DNA of 64,000 nucleotides, taken from positions 11,926-75,925 of the forward strand of contig NPFB01000044.1 in NCBI GenBank assembly GCA_014084085.1, given 5' to 3'. The position numbers and the translations under genes are program-made. This document shows positions 29,269-39,239 of this stretch, piece after piece. Origin of the DNA: Hondaea fermentalgiana (taxonomy: Eukaryota > Sar > Bigyra > Thraustochytrida > Thraustochytriidae). Within the stretch, counting starts at the first letter, position 1. Every line of letters begins with the position of its first letter. The notes under the pieces are model-generated. The model was not told the DNA's origin, made no database searches, and saw only the letters and a list, made by a program, of their open reading frames with translations.

Positions 29269-30195
29269 TCAATTCGCCACCCAATTGAGCGCCTTGCCGT
29301 CAACTCGTTGTCCTGTATATAGTGTTAGCGCTTCTATCTCCCATCCTTGAATACAAATTCGAGTTGAGACAAACGTACCAATGCGAACCTGAACGAATTC
29401 ATCGACTGCAACCCAGGAGCACTGACATGCGTACGCCGCAAAGCCCTCGTTTGGCACCAGCATGGTACGCATTTTCATCTGTTCGCAAATCGTACGGATG
29501 CGACAATACGTCAGTCATAAGAGTGCGGGCACATCCTATTGGCTTCGATGCGAAACGTGTCAGTCGTTTTACGTACCCTGTCCGGAGCTGTGTTGCGAAA
29601 AAATATATAGTCTGCCTTTTCTGCCCAGGCGCGGCCCGTCCATCGGTTCACGCTCATGTCGCAGTTCACACAGTGCAAGTCTGCGCTGGCAATTTTTCGC
29701 GCAAGTGAACCCTGGCGATCGATGCGCGCAGACTCGCCACCGAGTACCGCGAACCTGCTCAATGAAGCACACGTCAGACTCTTCTGCTCGTCTCGTGTAT
29801 GCTTATATTCCACCGACTTACCCTGCACCACCTGCGCCACCTGTGCCGCTGCTACTGCAGGCTGTTCCGGCGCTACTACGACTTGAAAATGACGTCGTTC
29901 GGGAGCTGTTGTTATTTCTCGCGCTTCGCGTCGGATCGCGTCTTTCCCTATCAACGAGTTCCTCCTCGTCGCTGTCAAAACGCAACTCCCGAAGAAGGGC
30001 ATCAACACCATTTTCTTCGTCCGCATGCTTGCGCATTTGCGTCTGTGTCTTCGTCTGCTCTCCTCGGCGCGCCTTTTGTCGAACAAGTGCTTCGGGGGCG
30101 CGCTCTCGGTTTTTCGTCTCTTGAAACGTTCGCGCGGAGGCCTCTTCACACGCAAAACCAACGTCAGCAAGCAAGTCGTCAAGGTCAGCGTCCAT
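29269..30195 (-). CDS. CFAP418: CFAP418 (C8orf37) homologue, four exons
   Basis: No single frame encodes this gene; I rebuilt it from four exons on the minus strand: 29822-30195, 29577-29754, 29379-29478 and 29269-29312, giving 231 residues (human 207). The introns are 67, 98 and 66 bp with donors GTAAGT, GTACGT and GTACGT and CAG/CAG/CAG acceptors; phases 2, 0 and 1 all join in frame. The N-terminus MDADLDDLLADV matches the human DLDELLDEV start. The conserved C-terminal domain reads LHCVNCDMSV, KADYIFFRN, and across intron 2 into FAAYACQCSW, then ends LNWVAN like the human RWVCGKH. CFAP418 is a ciliary base protein linked to retinal disease. Convergent with MAPEG. Confidence 0.88.
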
Positions 30196-30619
30196 CTTTG
30201 CGAGCTCTTCCCGTCTCGCGAATGAGTTCCCACGCGCGCACGCGCCTCGTCGCTGGAGAGGGTGGCGTCTGTAGTCTGGCAGTCCTCCTCGCGCGACGGT
30301 CCTCCTTTCTCCGACTAGCCGTTTCAGGTTCACAGTATAGTATTAGCCAAATAATGCGGACTTCATCCGTCCATGTTGGCTGCTCGAACATGTTGAGACC
30401 GCCGGGGCCAGTGTCGGCGGCTGCTGCTGTTGCTGCTGCTGCTGCTGGCGGGGGAAGAACAGAAATTGGTCGCGCCAGGTATAGGTAGCACAGGCTCGAT
30501 GAGGTCGGCTTGGAGGAGGTGAACTTGTCGTGCTCATCCCATGAGCTCACTGTCAGTCATTCAGAGGCACGAGAGGCAGCGAGCGGAACGCATACCCTGT
30601 ATTGCAGGAGGCTGTCCCG
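30196..30619. promoter_or_regulatory. Divergent promoter region, CFAP418 / PhyH oxygenase
   Basis: 424 bp between opposite starts. It includes a CTG/TTG microsatellite (about 30418-30448) and a CAGGTATAGG motif (30476-30485). Confidence 0.5.
30418..30448. repeat. (CTG)n microsatellite in divergent promoter
   Basis: GCTGCTGCTGTTGCTGCTG-type run in the CFAP418/PhyH intergenic interval. Confidence 0.9.
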
Positions 30620-31579
30620 ATGAGCGGAGCGCGCGCGGCGCAGCAGACAATGCAGACCTTGGAGCGCACGCGGCTGCTCTTTGACCTGCAGGGCTTTGTG
30701 GTGATACGCAACGTTCTGACCAAGGAAGAGGTCGCTGCAGCAAACACGGCCATCGATGCTCACACGTGGCATGAGCGTGGTGCGCCCGTGCGGAACTCCA
30801 AGGATGAGACCAAGTTTGCCGGCGACATGAAGACGGGCAGGCTCGACATGGCCGGTATGCTCGGCTGGGAAGATCCGCACAGACGCGTCTTCCGAAAAAT
30901 GCTTGCGCATCCCGGTCTCGTTTCGACGCTGCATGCACTTGTTGGCGAGGGGTACCGATTGGACCATTCTCCGCTTGTATTGGGCCAGAACCAAGGCGCA
31001 GAAGGTTTTGGACTTCACGGTGGACCACTCACGGCTTCCGGACGCTTCGTTCCTCAGCTGCAGTACCGATGCGTGCAGGGGGAGATATACAACACTCTCT
31101 TGGGGGTCTCGTTTCAGCTCTCAGACCACAATGCTGGCGATGGCGGCTTCTGTGTTGTGCGAGGCTCGCACAAAATGAACTTTCCCATTACTAAAGCGAT
31201 GCTGGATGGCGATGACGCAGATTTTCTCGAGACGTGCGTTGAACAGCCCGTCACACAGGCAGGAGATGTTGTCCTTTTTAGCGAGGCCACTGTCCATGGC
31301 TGCTTGCCTTGGACGCCTGCAGATCGGCAGCGGCGCGTCGCACTTTTCCGCTTTGCGCCTGCTACGCACGCGTTTGCACGCGGATACTGCTCCGAGCGCT
31401 GGCCAGAAGCTTTTCTTGATGGCATGAGCGAACAAGAGCTTGCAGTCATGCAGCCTCCATTTCATCCCATGTACGACCGCGCGACACTTTCCGAGGACGC
31501 TCAATCGACAATCTCCCAAGGTCGCGCGCAAGTGAAAAAAGACTTTGATCTCGAAGTCTTTGGCACCAAGTACTATTGA
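30620..31579 (+). CDS. Phytanoyl-CoA dioxygenase (PhyH)-family protein with HxG site
   Basis: A 319-residue member of the PhyH Fe(II)/2-oxoglutarate oxygenase superfamily. The double-stranded beta-helix elements are visible: the first metal position at GFGLHGGP (His133-Gly-Gly135), DGGFCVVRGSHKMNF, and the distal LFSEATVHGCLPW (His226) with the 2OG-binding Arg in RQRR (about 238). The usual HxD is HGG here, so one carboxylate ligand is missing or comes from elsewhere. A subfamily with LHGG is, as I recall, common in marine microbes; substrates are unknown. I chose the ATG at 30620; the frame begins six codons earlier only with TTG. Confidence 0.85.
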   Translation: MSGARAAQQTMQTLERTRLLFDLQGFVVIRNVLTKEEVAAANTAIDAHTWHERGAPVRNSKDETKFAGDMKTGRLDMAGMLGWEDPHRRVFRKMLAHPGLVSTLHALVGEGYRLDHSPLVLGQNQGAEGFGLHGGPLTASGRFVPQLQYRCVQGEIYNTLLGVSFQLSDHNAGDGGFCVVRGSHKMNFPITKAMLDGDDADFLETCVEQPVTQAGDVVLFSEATVHGCLPWTPADRQRRVALFRFAPATHAFARGYCSERWPEAFLDGMSEQELAVMQPPFHPMYDRATLSEDAQSTISQGRAQVKKDFDLEVFGTKYY

Positions 31580-31972
31580 AAAACAGAGGCACATAGAGTA
31601 CGCTTCCTTTTTGCTTCGAAGGACATACAGCCAAGATTTTTTGCATTTCAAACAAGTTCGCTTTGAGTGCTGCAAGTGGATTGTGTCTTGCTTTCCATAA
31701 TCGGTGAGAATGAGAACATGTCAAATCTTTAAGGCCTTCACTTATTCCTCTGATTCTCTTCTCAATGCTCTTATCTTGGCGAGAGATTTTACAGGTCAAA
31801 ATCTATGGTGTACGAGCATCGCATACTTTTTTTTCCTCGCACAAAAGTTCAATAAATGCCCATTGTAATCTTTGCGATGTGTCAATCAGGTCGGTGCGGT
31901 GGGTATAGTTTTAATCTTAAAAAAAGGTGTACGTTGGTGCGTTGGTGCATGGACAAAGTATTGAAAAAAAAA
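31580..31972. other. Convergent 3' region, PhyH / glycosyltransferase
   Basis: AT-rich spacer with several A/T runs (about 31828-31836, 31919-31926, 31964-31973). No supported gene; probably 3' UTRs. Confidence 0.6.
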
Positions 31973-34442
31973 TTACTTGTCGCGATCCTTGCGTTGACGT
32001 TTGCCTGCCTTTACAAAGTTCATGTCGTCTCTCACCTTTGTGTAGTCGATACCCTTACCATCCGGTCTGAGAAACGGTGTGAGCACGCGGTGGATAGCGC
32101 CGGAGGTAGCTGGCCTGCACTGATTTCGAATGCGATTCTTGCGAAAATCGACGCCAAAAACCTTCCAAAACTTAACGAGCGGCCTGCGCTTTCCCAGCCC
32201 AAAACGCTCAATGTCTTTGTCAAAGTACGGTCCTTTCGTTTCCAAACCGTAGATTTTGCGCAGACGACGCTCTGACATGACAAGATCGCGGGCGCGCGCG
32301 CTGCCATCAACTTTTTGGTTTTCCCAATAGAGTGGCGGACGGTTTTTCCGGTTGTAGGGGTGAAAGACGGCGCTGTGGTGAAAAGTGTAAAAGTCATATC
32401 CATGCGTCCACGCCCGGAATGCCATCGAGGTCTCCTCGCCGTCAAAGACCATGGGGAGACAGCAGTCATAAGGCACCCGCAATATCCGGTGTCCTCTTGA
32501 GAATGACACGCCTGCAGCCCACCAAATCTGCAAAATTGGTGTCGGAATGTCGTGCGGTGGGTAAAACTCCTGCGCCGCGTTGTGCTTGGTCATTTGCCTT
32601 TCGCCAATGAATCGCGAGTCGCAAATTGCAGGGGTCGTCTTGCTCAAAGACTTGGCAGTTTCCTCGTCAAAATTTTGTCGGACTGCGTCTGAAGGGTACG
32701 TGGAAAGAACGGCGTACTCGTTCCCCGTGCTCTCAAACTGCGACACCATATCCTCGTCCCAGCCTTTGACAAAGTACATGTGTGCGTCTACCTGCAACGC
32801 ATAGTACTCCCCTCGATACAAGCTGTCGGCACGAAAGCGGCCAAAGGTGGGTCCGCGCGCCTCCAGAGCGCTCACTTTATGAATGCGAATATTGGCGCGA
32901 TACTTGCACAGCAGTTGCTCGGGGTCTTCAGCGCAAGGTCGCTTCACGTGGAAGCAATGTTCGTCAATTGGCGCATTTTGTTCTGCGACGCCAAATCGCA
33001 GTCTCTCGGGATACGTGGCCCAATGCAATGCGCGTTCGAGTGTATCGCCGCACATCGAGTCACGATACGATGCAATTCCAACGAAAATTGTGGGTTTTCC
33101 GTCTTCGTAACTTCCAACCGCATCGACAGCAGCATCATCATCGAGATCCACGCCAGGTGGTGTCCAGAGTTTGACCTCAAAGTCCGCGCTATCTTCCGGT
33201 CGTTCCGCGATCACGTGCGGACCCAAAGCGTCGCCGAATGGCTCTTTAAAGGGGTCACTCGCCGGACCTTGAACCTCGACGTGCGGTTCGGGAGTTTCAA
33301 CTTTACTGTCATCGTCTTTCTCTCCCTCGTCTTCCTCGTTCCGCTCCTCTTCTTCCTCATCCTCGTCTTCCTCTTCGTCCTCCTCGTCATCTTCCTCCTC
33401 ATCTTCCACGTTCTCCGCGTTTCCGTGATCGTCATCATCTTCCGTGCCTTGCGCTCTGCCCTTGTCATTGCCGCTGTCGATGTCGCGCGGGCTAGCAACA
33501 GCAGCACCCGTAGCATCAGCGTCTTTGACGTGTTTTTCATCCTCTTTTTCGACATCGTCATCACGAATTTCAGCATCTTCCACTGCGTCCTTGTCAAATG
33601 AGGCGTCTTCTTCTTCTTCTTCTTCTTCTTCTTCTTGATTCTCCCCGCCGGGTGTCAGGTCAGAGCGTACGGCCCCTGCCTCCTCCTCAAGACGCGCTTC
33701 AAGTGCTGCAAGCGCAGAACCTCCCTCAACATGATTTGGCTGGGCATCATTTGGGTTTACCTGTCGAAGACCACTTTTCCTCCGATTTTTCGCGCCTTGG
33801 TCTGCGTTAGCAGCAGCAACAGCACCGCCAGCAGCATCGGCAAGGCCCGCGCTGAGGTCCTGCGATAAGCGCTTTGCGCGTTGCGAGCTCTTGATTGGCT
33901 TCGGAGGAGCATCAGGATTCCACCCTGGTCTGCCATCTTCGCAGGTTTCGACGACAAATGATACCTGTCCATCAGGGGTCATTCGAGGCCCGACGGGCAT
34001 CTTGCCACCGCGAAGCTCGAAGCGACGCTGTTCTTGCTCCCAAGGCACATAGGTGACACCAGAACAAGCAACATCGGCCGCGCATGCATGGAGTGCCGGG
34101 GCAAGTCTTGCAAATCCGATACAGTCCTGTACGCAGCCGAGAAGGTAGCCGTCTGCAGGGCCATAAAAGCGGCAAGATTTTGCCAAATGTCGTTTGGTGC
34201 CAATGGCCTGAACCGAGCTTGCGTCGTCGCCGGCGCTGTCGCCACGCCCGAACATGAAGCTGCACAGGTTGCTCGCCATTTGTCAGCAAGGAATCAAGTG
34301 GTAAAAGAATGTCTGTCAGCCCGAGAGATGCAACTTACATTGAAGCGCCCGCGATGTACACGAGCATCCACGAGATCAGCGCGCACCCCGCGAGCGACCA
34401 CTTCTTTCTCTGTTTCGCGAGCTGCGCCGCGCGCTCCGCCAT
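31973..34442 (-). CDS. Membrane-anchored PF11397 (GlcNAc) glycosyltransferase, two exons
   Basis: A 796-residue type II membrane protein rebuilt from exon 1 (34339-34442) and exon 2 (31973-34259). The 79-bp intron starts GTAAGT and ends CAG, joining in frame at phase 2. Exon 1 encodes a basic tail (KQRKK) and an anchor (WSLAGCALISWMLVYIAG). Then come a Cys-rich PAN/apple-like domain (CVQDCIGFARL...ACSGVTY...FELRGG), a 100-residue Glu/Asp-rich stem, and the catalytic domain (TIFVGIASYRDSMCGDTL, CKYRANIRIH, then QVDAHMYFVKGWDEDM with a DxH in place of DxD). The domain is that of Skp1-hydroxyproline GlcNAc-transferase, which is cytosolic in Dictyostelium; an anchored copy with a lumenal stem suggests a Golgi enzyme with another acceptor. 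Without exon 1 the frame would begin at a weaker ATG (34279) with no anchor. Confidence 0.85.
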
Positions 34443-35410
34443 GGCACGGTTATGCCCTTGGTTCGCCCACCATGGCTGCGGACCGCCAGCCGCGCGGGAC
34501 GACGACATACCTGCCGCGGTCCGTGCCGTGTCCTGCCTTGACAGGCTGCGCCAGCCGAGTTGACCGCCTCAGCGGCGCGCAGACAAGCCAGCGAGCCCGC
34601 AAGCGCCGCGAGCGGCTTTCTTGTTTTACATGCAAGAAATCGGGTTGACGTGGCCTACGGCGCTGCACTGCAGACTGCATGCACGACGAAAATGATGCCG
34701 AATGCTCGGCTTCTCATGAGTGTTAGATTGACCTCGTGCGACGCGTGATGCGACACGACGCAAAGGCTTGCTTGTCTTGCAGCAGGACTTGGGATGCTTG
34801 GCTTGAAGCAAAGCAAATCGTTTTTCCAATGATGTGATTTTCAGGTCGAGAGAGTGAGCGGAAGTTTGCTTGGAGTAGCAAAAGGCCCTTCGCAGGATAG
34901 AGGCCTTCTTTTCATCGTAAACATCTCGACAAAAGCAAAGTAGAAAAGAGGTGCAAGGATATGTATGAATGAGCGACCTCGAATGAAGGATCGAGCCATC
35001 ACCAATGTCTCGGAAAAAATAAGAAGTCATCTCGAATTTGATTTTTATTATGTTGTATTTTGTTTCCTTCTTTGGCCTTTCCTTGTTGGCAAGATTCGCG
35101 CATTCTTTTTTTGTTGCTGTCTGCGACTTTCCAAGGCCGTTTCTTCAACTCATAAAACCTCTACGTGCCTCGGACCCCGCTGTCAGATCAAATCAGGAAG
35201 TTGTTCTTGAGCACTGCGGCCTCGCCGCGGTGTGAACATGAGCAATCAACTCAACTGGCAATCAATCCTGCAACACCGCGCTACACGCCACGCGTAGCAG
35301 CCCTCCTCCGCCCACGTCTGACGAGGTTGGGGTAAGAAGGTTTGCGCACAGCAGTCACAACGCTCCGTGCGATCCAGCGACGACTGCTTGCGACCCGGGT
35401 CGCAAGCACG
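34443..35410. promoter_or_regulatory. Divergent region, glycosyltransferase / MYG1
   Basis: 968 bp between opposite starts. The part near MYG1 (35038-35130) is AT-rich with a T9 run. Open frames here are short and without motifs. No tandem repeat longer than a few units is visible, unlike most other divergent intervals of the window. Confidence 0.5.
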
Positions 35411-36484
35411 ATGTCCGTCAAAGAGACTGCGATGAAACTGGTGGACGCCGTGGAGGTCTCGGCACCCGCCAAGGACGCCGCGAGCTTTTCGGACTGCGTA
35501 GGCACGCACAATGGCCACTTCCACTGCGACGAGGCCTTTGCCTGCGGCATGCTCCAAATGGTGAGCCAGTTCCGCGGGCTGCCTATCGTGCGCACCCGTG
35601 ATAGTACCGTCCTCGACCAATGCAAGATCGTGGTCGACGTCGGCGGGACCTTCGACGCCGACGCGCTGCGCTTCGATCATCATCAACGCGAGTTCCAGGA
35701 CGTCTTTTTCAGCGAAGATTTTAAGACCAAGCTGAGCAGCGCAGGTCTCGTCTACAAGTATTTTGGCAAGGAGATTATTCGCTTCATTGCGGAGGAGTCC
35801 AAGACGACCGTCAGCGACGAGGTCCTCGAGGTTCTCTACAAGCGCGTGTACAAGAACTTTGTGGAGCACATCGACGGCATTGACAACGGCATCGATGCCT
35901 ACACGGGCGAGAAAAACTATTCTGTGAGCACGCACCTCAGCGCGCGAGTCGGTTCCCTTAATCCTGCCTGGAATGCGCCGCCCGTTGCCGACGAGACGGC
36001 CCGCGAGATGGGCCAGTTCAAGGAGGCCATGCGTCTGACGTTGTCCGAGTTTGTCGACACCGTTGAAGGGCTTCTCAAGATCTGGCTTCCTGCGCGGGAG
36101 ATCGTCGAGCGGGCCATCAAGTCGCGCAAGGAGATCGATCCAAGCGGGGCGATTATTCGCTTCGAGGAATCGTGCCCGTGGCGCAGCCACCTCTTTGCTC
36201 TCGAGACCGAAGGCGTTGACGGTCTGGCTGAGGGTGATCTCAAGTACGTTCTTTACCCGGACTCGAATGGTGCATGGCGCATTCAGTGTGTTCCTGTCGA
36301 GGAGAGCTCTTTCACCAACCGCAAGTCGCTCCCGGAGAAATACCGCGGCATCCGCGACGATGCGCTCAGCGAGGCCTGGGGTATTCCGGGCTGCATTTTT
36401 GTCCACAACTCTGGCTTTATCGGTGGCAACCGGACATACGAGGGCGTTCTCGAAATGGCCAGACAGTCTCTCAACCAGTCATGA
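35411..36484 (+). CDS. MYG1: MYG1 exonuclease family protein
   Basis: A 357-residue MYG1/UPF0160 protein; MYG1 is a 3'-5' RNA exonuclease of nucleus and mitochondria with a DHH-like metal site. The motifs are THNGHFHCDEAFAC at the N-terminus, VVDVGG and DHHQREF. Further family blocks are HIDGIDNGIDAY, GFIGGNRT and the C-terminal GALxMA-like VLEMARQSL. I used the ATG at 35411. The same frame is open for 23 more codons with an amphipathic, Arg-rich sequence (TTLRAIQRRLLATRVAST) that looks like a mitochondrial presequence, but it begins at a TTG after an in-frame stop, so a non-ATG start or missing exon would be needed to use it. Confidence 0.9.
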   Translation: MSVKETAMKLVDAVEVSAPAKDAASFSDCVGTHNGHFHCDEAFACGMLQMVSQFRGLPIVRTRDSTVLDQCKIVVDVGGTFDADALRFDHHQREFQDVFFSEDFKTKLSSAGLVYKYFGKEIIRFIAEESKTTVSDEVLEVLYKRVYKNFVEHIDGIDNGIDAYTGEKNYSVSTHLSARVGSLNPAWNAPPVADETAREMGQFKEAMRLTLSEFVDTVEGLLKIWLPAREIVERAIKSRKEIDPSGAIIRFEESCPWRSHLFALETEGVDGLAEGDLKYVLYPDSNGAWRIQCVPVEESSFTNRKSLPEKYRGIRDDALSEAWGIPGCIFVHNSGFIGGNRTYEGVLEMARQSLNQS

Positions 36485-36710
36485 TCTTTTTTTCTTTCTT
36501 TCTCTCTCTCTCCTCGAACACTTTCCATCCGGCGGTCAATGTCTTGACTCGCTGTCAGATAAAATATGCATGCAGCAACACGTTCAAGTTTGCGCAGTAA
36601 ACCTGCAGTTTCGTTTCTTTTCTACTTCCTCTTCTCGTGCTCATTTGTTTGTTTGTTTGTTTGTTTGTTTCTTCGTTCGTTTGTTCGTTTGTCTGCTTCT
36701 TTGTTTGTCT
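36485..36710. repeat. Convergent 3' region with (TTTG)n tract
   Basis: The spacer between the MYG1 stop and the ankyrin-gene stop contains a TTTG tetramer run at about 36644-36670 that continues as TTCG/TTTG variants to about 36695. This is one of few tandem repeats located at a 3' end. Confidence 0.8.
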
Positions 36711-39239
36711 CTACGCATGTTCAAGCTCTGCCGCAACCTGGGCAAGCGTGCGTTGTGCATGAGAAGGATCGGGCGACAGAGGACCTTGTCCAATTTCCTC
36801 CTCTTTTGACTCTTCGTCATCATCCGACATTTCAAACGACCCGAGATCGCCCCTATTTTTTCGAAGCTCAATACCGCCTGGAACAACAAGGCGATCACGG
36901 AGACCTGAAACCTGCAAAGGTTTCTGACCTGCATGGTTCTCCTGGTCCAAGGACGCTTCAGAAACGTCAGAAGCTGCAGCCGATGTCGCCGTGAGAATGA
37001 GAGAGTCCACCAGCGATGCCTGGCCATAGGCATGCGCGTAATGTAAAACATTATTTCCGGCACGATCGATGTGAGAAAGAGATGCACCACGTCGAACAAG
37101 GTCCTCAGCGACTTTAGCTCTTCCGAGCATGACTGCAAGCATCAGCGGCGTCCGACCTTTGGCGTCCGAAGCATCGACGGACACGCCTTTGAGCTCCAGG
37201 ACGTAGCGTACGGTTTGTTCCACAGATTTCAGATTTTCACAACGCTCACTCTTGAGAGTCTTAGTGTTTCCCGATAGACGACGCGCTCCGCAGTGCTTGC
37301 ACGCAAGGTCTTGACCAAGAATTGCAGCGTGCAAAATGGTATATTTGTGGCGGAGCGTCTGCTGGCTCGCATTGCCTGCAAGGCGCTGCCAGACCTCCAT
37401 ATAGAGCAGCCAGCTCCGCACTTGCTGACTCTTTCGAAGCGAGGCGCGAAGCTTATCGATTCGTCCCTCGCTTGCATACTCCCATGGCGTTTGTAAGGCG
37501 TCACGAAAGGCTGAGTCACGACACAGATCAGCCGGAAACTTGCCGTGTGCGTTGCGCTGGTGCTTGAGAAGCTGTATTTCGGCGTCGCAGAAAGCAAGAA
37601 CGTGAGCGAGCTCAAGATGGCCGTAGAAAGCGGCAAAATGAAGAGCATTCCAACGCTTTGAGTCCATCGCCGCAAGCTGGCACCCCGACAGGATGAGCTC
37701 GTAGGCAACATTGACCTCGCCATGCTTGGCCGCAGCTAAAAGAGGCGTCAACCCTTTTTCTGTCCTGATTTCGGTATTTGCACCTGCACGGATTAAAAGG
37801 CTTGCCATAAGTCGCTTGTTACGCCCGCGACGATGCGGATCAACCCCACGAATGGTGCTCGCTGCCACCGCATGCAAGGGCGTAAGCCCCGCATGGCTCG
37901 TAAGATCGAGATGCGCGCCATTACGAATAAGGACGTCTGCAATAGCACGATGCACAGCATCCGCTTGCTCAGCAGCCAGGTGTAAGGCGGTGCGACCATT
38001 CGCGTCAATGAGGTTTACATCGGCCCCACCACCCTCTTCGACGAGAAACTTCACGACGCGTAAGTCTCCAGCCCGGGCCGCTTCATGCAGCGAAGCCTGC
38101 AAAGAGAGTCCGAAACGCTCATTGACGTCTTCTCCACATTCAGCGAGCGTTCGTAGCGTCTGAACCGTCCCTTGTGACATCTCAGGTCCTGGGGCTGAAT
38201 GATCACCATCAAAGGCCGCGCTGCTGGTAGTGCTCGGCATGCGCAGTCCAGCTTGAAGAGCGCGCCTTGTGACGCGGTCAGCGGCGACATCCATTGCTAA
38301 ATCGTCGTCCAAATTTCTCACGCGAAGATCTGCGCCCCAGCGCAGTAAGGCTCGCACCGCCGAGGCATTTCCTTGTGCCGCGGCAATATGAAGAGGAGTA
38401 CAACCCGTGCTGTCGCGCACAGAGACCATAAGCGCTCGCTCTCTGTACATGGCGTCCTGTAGTTTAATGTCGCTCAGTACGGAGAGACGTGCAATGTGAT
38501 TTCCCTCGAGAAGCAAGCCGAGTGCATTGCTGCGTGACTGTGCTGCGTAATGAAATGCGGTCCATCCCTGTGTATCTGGAAAGCAGGCAATTCGCATGAA
38601 ATATTTTTCGGAGAGCTGCGCGAGCTGAGCGCGCATTCGTTTGCGAGATTTGGCACGGGCCGAGATTGTCCCAGGCGCGCTGGCCACAGATCCAAGCTCC
38701 AAACGGGAGGTCTCTCGCTGAGCCACTCGTGCTGCACGTTCCATCTCACGTCTCCGAGCTTCCACTTTACGGCTCACGAGCGTCTCGAGCACGATACGAA
38801 CAGCACCTAAATTCTCGGCTGCGAGACTGACCTGCAATAGGTTCCTGCTCCTACGATCGCGCCACACCGCAATTTCCTCGGCTGACATGCAAAGAAGAGC
38901 GTCCGACGACCGCCTCAATTTACTCTCAATGTTGTCATGGCCCCTACCAGTAATAGGACGCCGTTGCGTCACAGCTAGGTTCGCAGCATATTCGTGACCA
39001 CCGTATAGCTCATCTTCGCCAGCAAATTCATCTTGGTCTTCAGCATCGCTGTCGTCGTCGTCGCTAAACGCTCGCTTTGCCTCTTGATCAGAATTCTCGT
39101 CTTGATCATCGAATCCATGTCGATAGCCTTTGCCGCGAGTCTTTTCATACTGCCTGCGCCGTCGCGAGACAGCAAGCGTCTCTTCGAGGTCCGAGTCTTC
39201 TTCATCACTCGCTGCCACGCGACGCCCGACTCGAGGCAT
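36711..39239 (-). CDS. Ankyrin-repeat protein, 842 residues
   Basis: An acidic N-terminus with basic patches (about 1-100) is followed by a helical region and at least eight ankyrin repeats. Clear copies include TGCTPLHIAAAQGNASAVRAL, NGRTALHLAAEQADAVHRA, AGLTPLHAVAAS, EKGLTPLLAAAKHGEVNVA, RWNALHFAAFYGHLELAHV and KGRTPLMLAVMLGRAKVAED. A CKHCGARRLSG segment with a later Cys interrupts the array and may bind zinc. The C-terminal tail is acidic. No enzymatic domain is seen, so the protein is probably a scaffold. The ATG at 39239 is the only good start. Confidence 0.82.
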   Translation of the reverse strand: MPRVGRRVAASDEEDSDLEETLAVSRRRRQYEKTRGKGYRHGFDDQDENSDQEAKRAFSDDDDSDAEDQDEFAGEDELYGGHEYAANLAVTQRRPITGRGHDNIESKLRRSSDALLCMSAEEIAVWRDRRSRNLLQVSLAAENLGAVRIVLETLVSRKVEARRREMERAARVAQRETSRLELGSVASAPGTISARAKSRKRMRAQLAQLSEKYFMRIACFPDTQGWTAFHYAAQSRSNALGLLLEGNHIARLSVLSDIKLQDAMYRERALMVSVRDSTGCTPLHIAAAQGNASAVRALLRWGADLRVRNLDDDLAMDVAADRVTRRALQAGLRMPSTTSSAAFDGDHSAPGPEMSQGTVQTLRTLAECGEDVNERFGLSLQASLHEAARAGDLRVVKFLVEEGGGADVNLIDANGRTALHLAAEQADAVHRAIADVLIRNGAHLDLTSHAGLTPLHAVAASTIRGVDPHRRGRNKRLMASLLIRAGANTEIRTEKGLTPLLAAAKHGEVNVAYELILSGCQLAAMDSKRWNALHFAAFYGHLELAHVLAFCDAEIQLLKHQRNAHGKFPADLCRDSAFRDALQTPWEYASEGRIDKLRASLRKSQQVRSWLLYMEVWQRLAGNASQQTLRHKYTILHAAILGQDLACKHCGARRLSGNTKTLKSERCENLKSVEQTVRYVLELKGVSVDASDAKGRTPLMLAVMLGRAKVAEDLVRRGASLSHIDRAGNNVLHYAHAYGQASLVDSLILTATSAAASDVSEASLDQENHAGQKPLQVSGLRDRLVVPGGIELRKNRGDLGSFEMSDDDEESKEEEIGQGPLSPDPSHAQRTLAQVAAELEHA

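Noticed and set aside
34279..34281. ATG at 34279 as start of the glycosyltransferase
   Set aside because: It falls inside the predicted intron; splicing to the upstream exon supplies a signal anchor in the correct phase.
35246..36406. 386-codon frame antisense to MYG1
   Set aside because: MYG1 motifs on the plus strand are unambiguous; the antisense frame has no motif and arises from codon bias.
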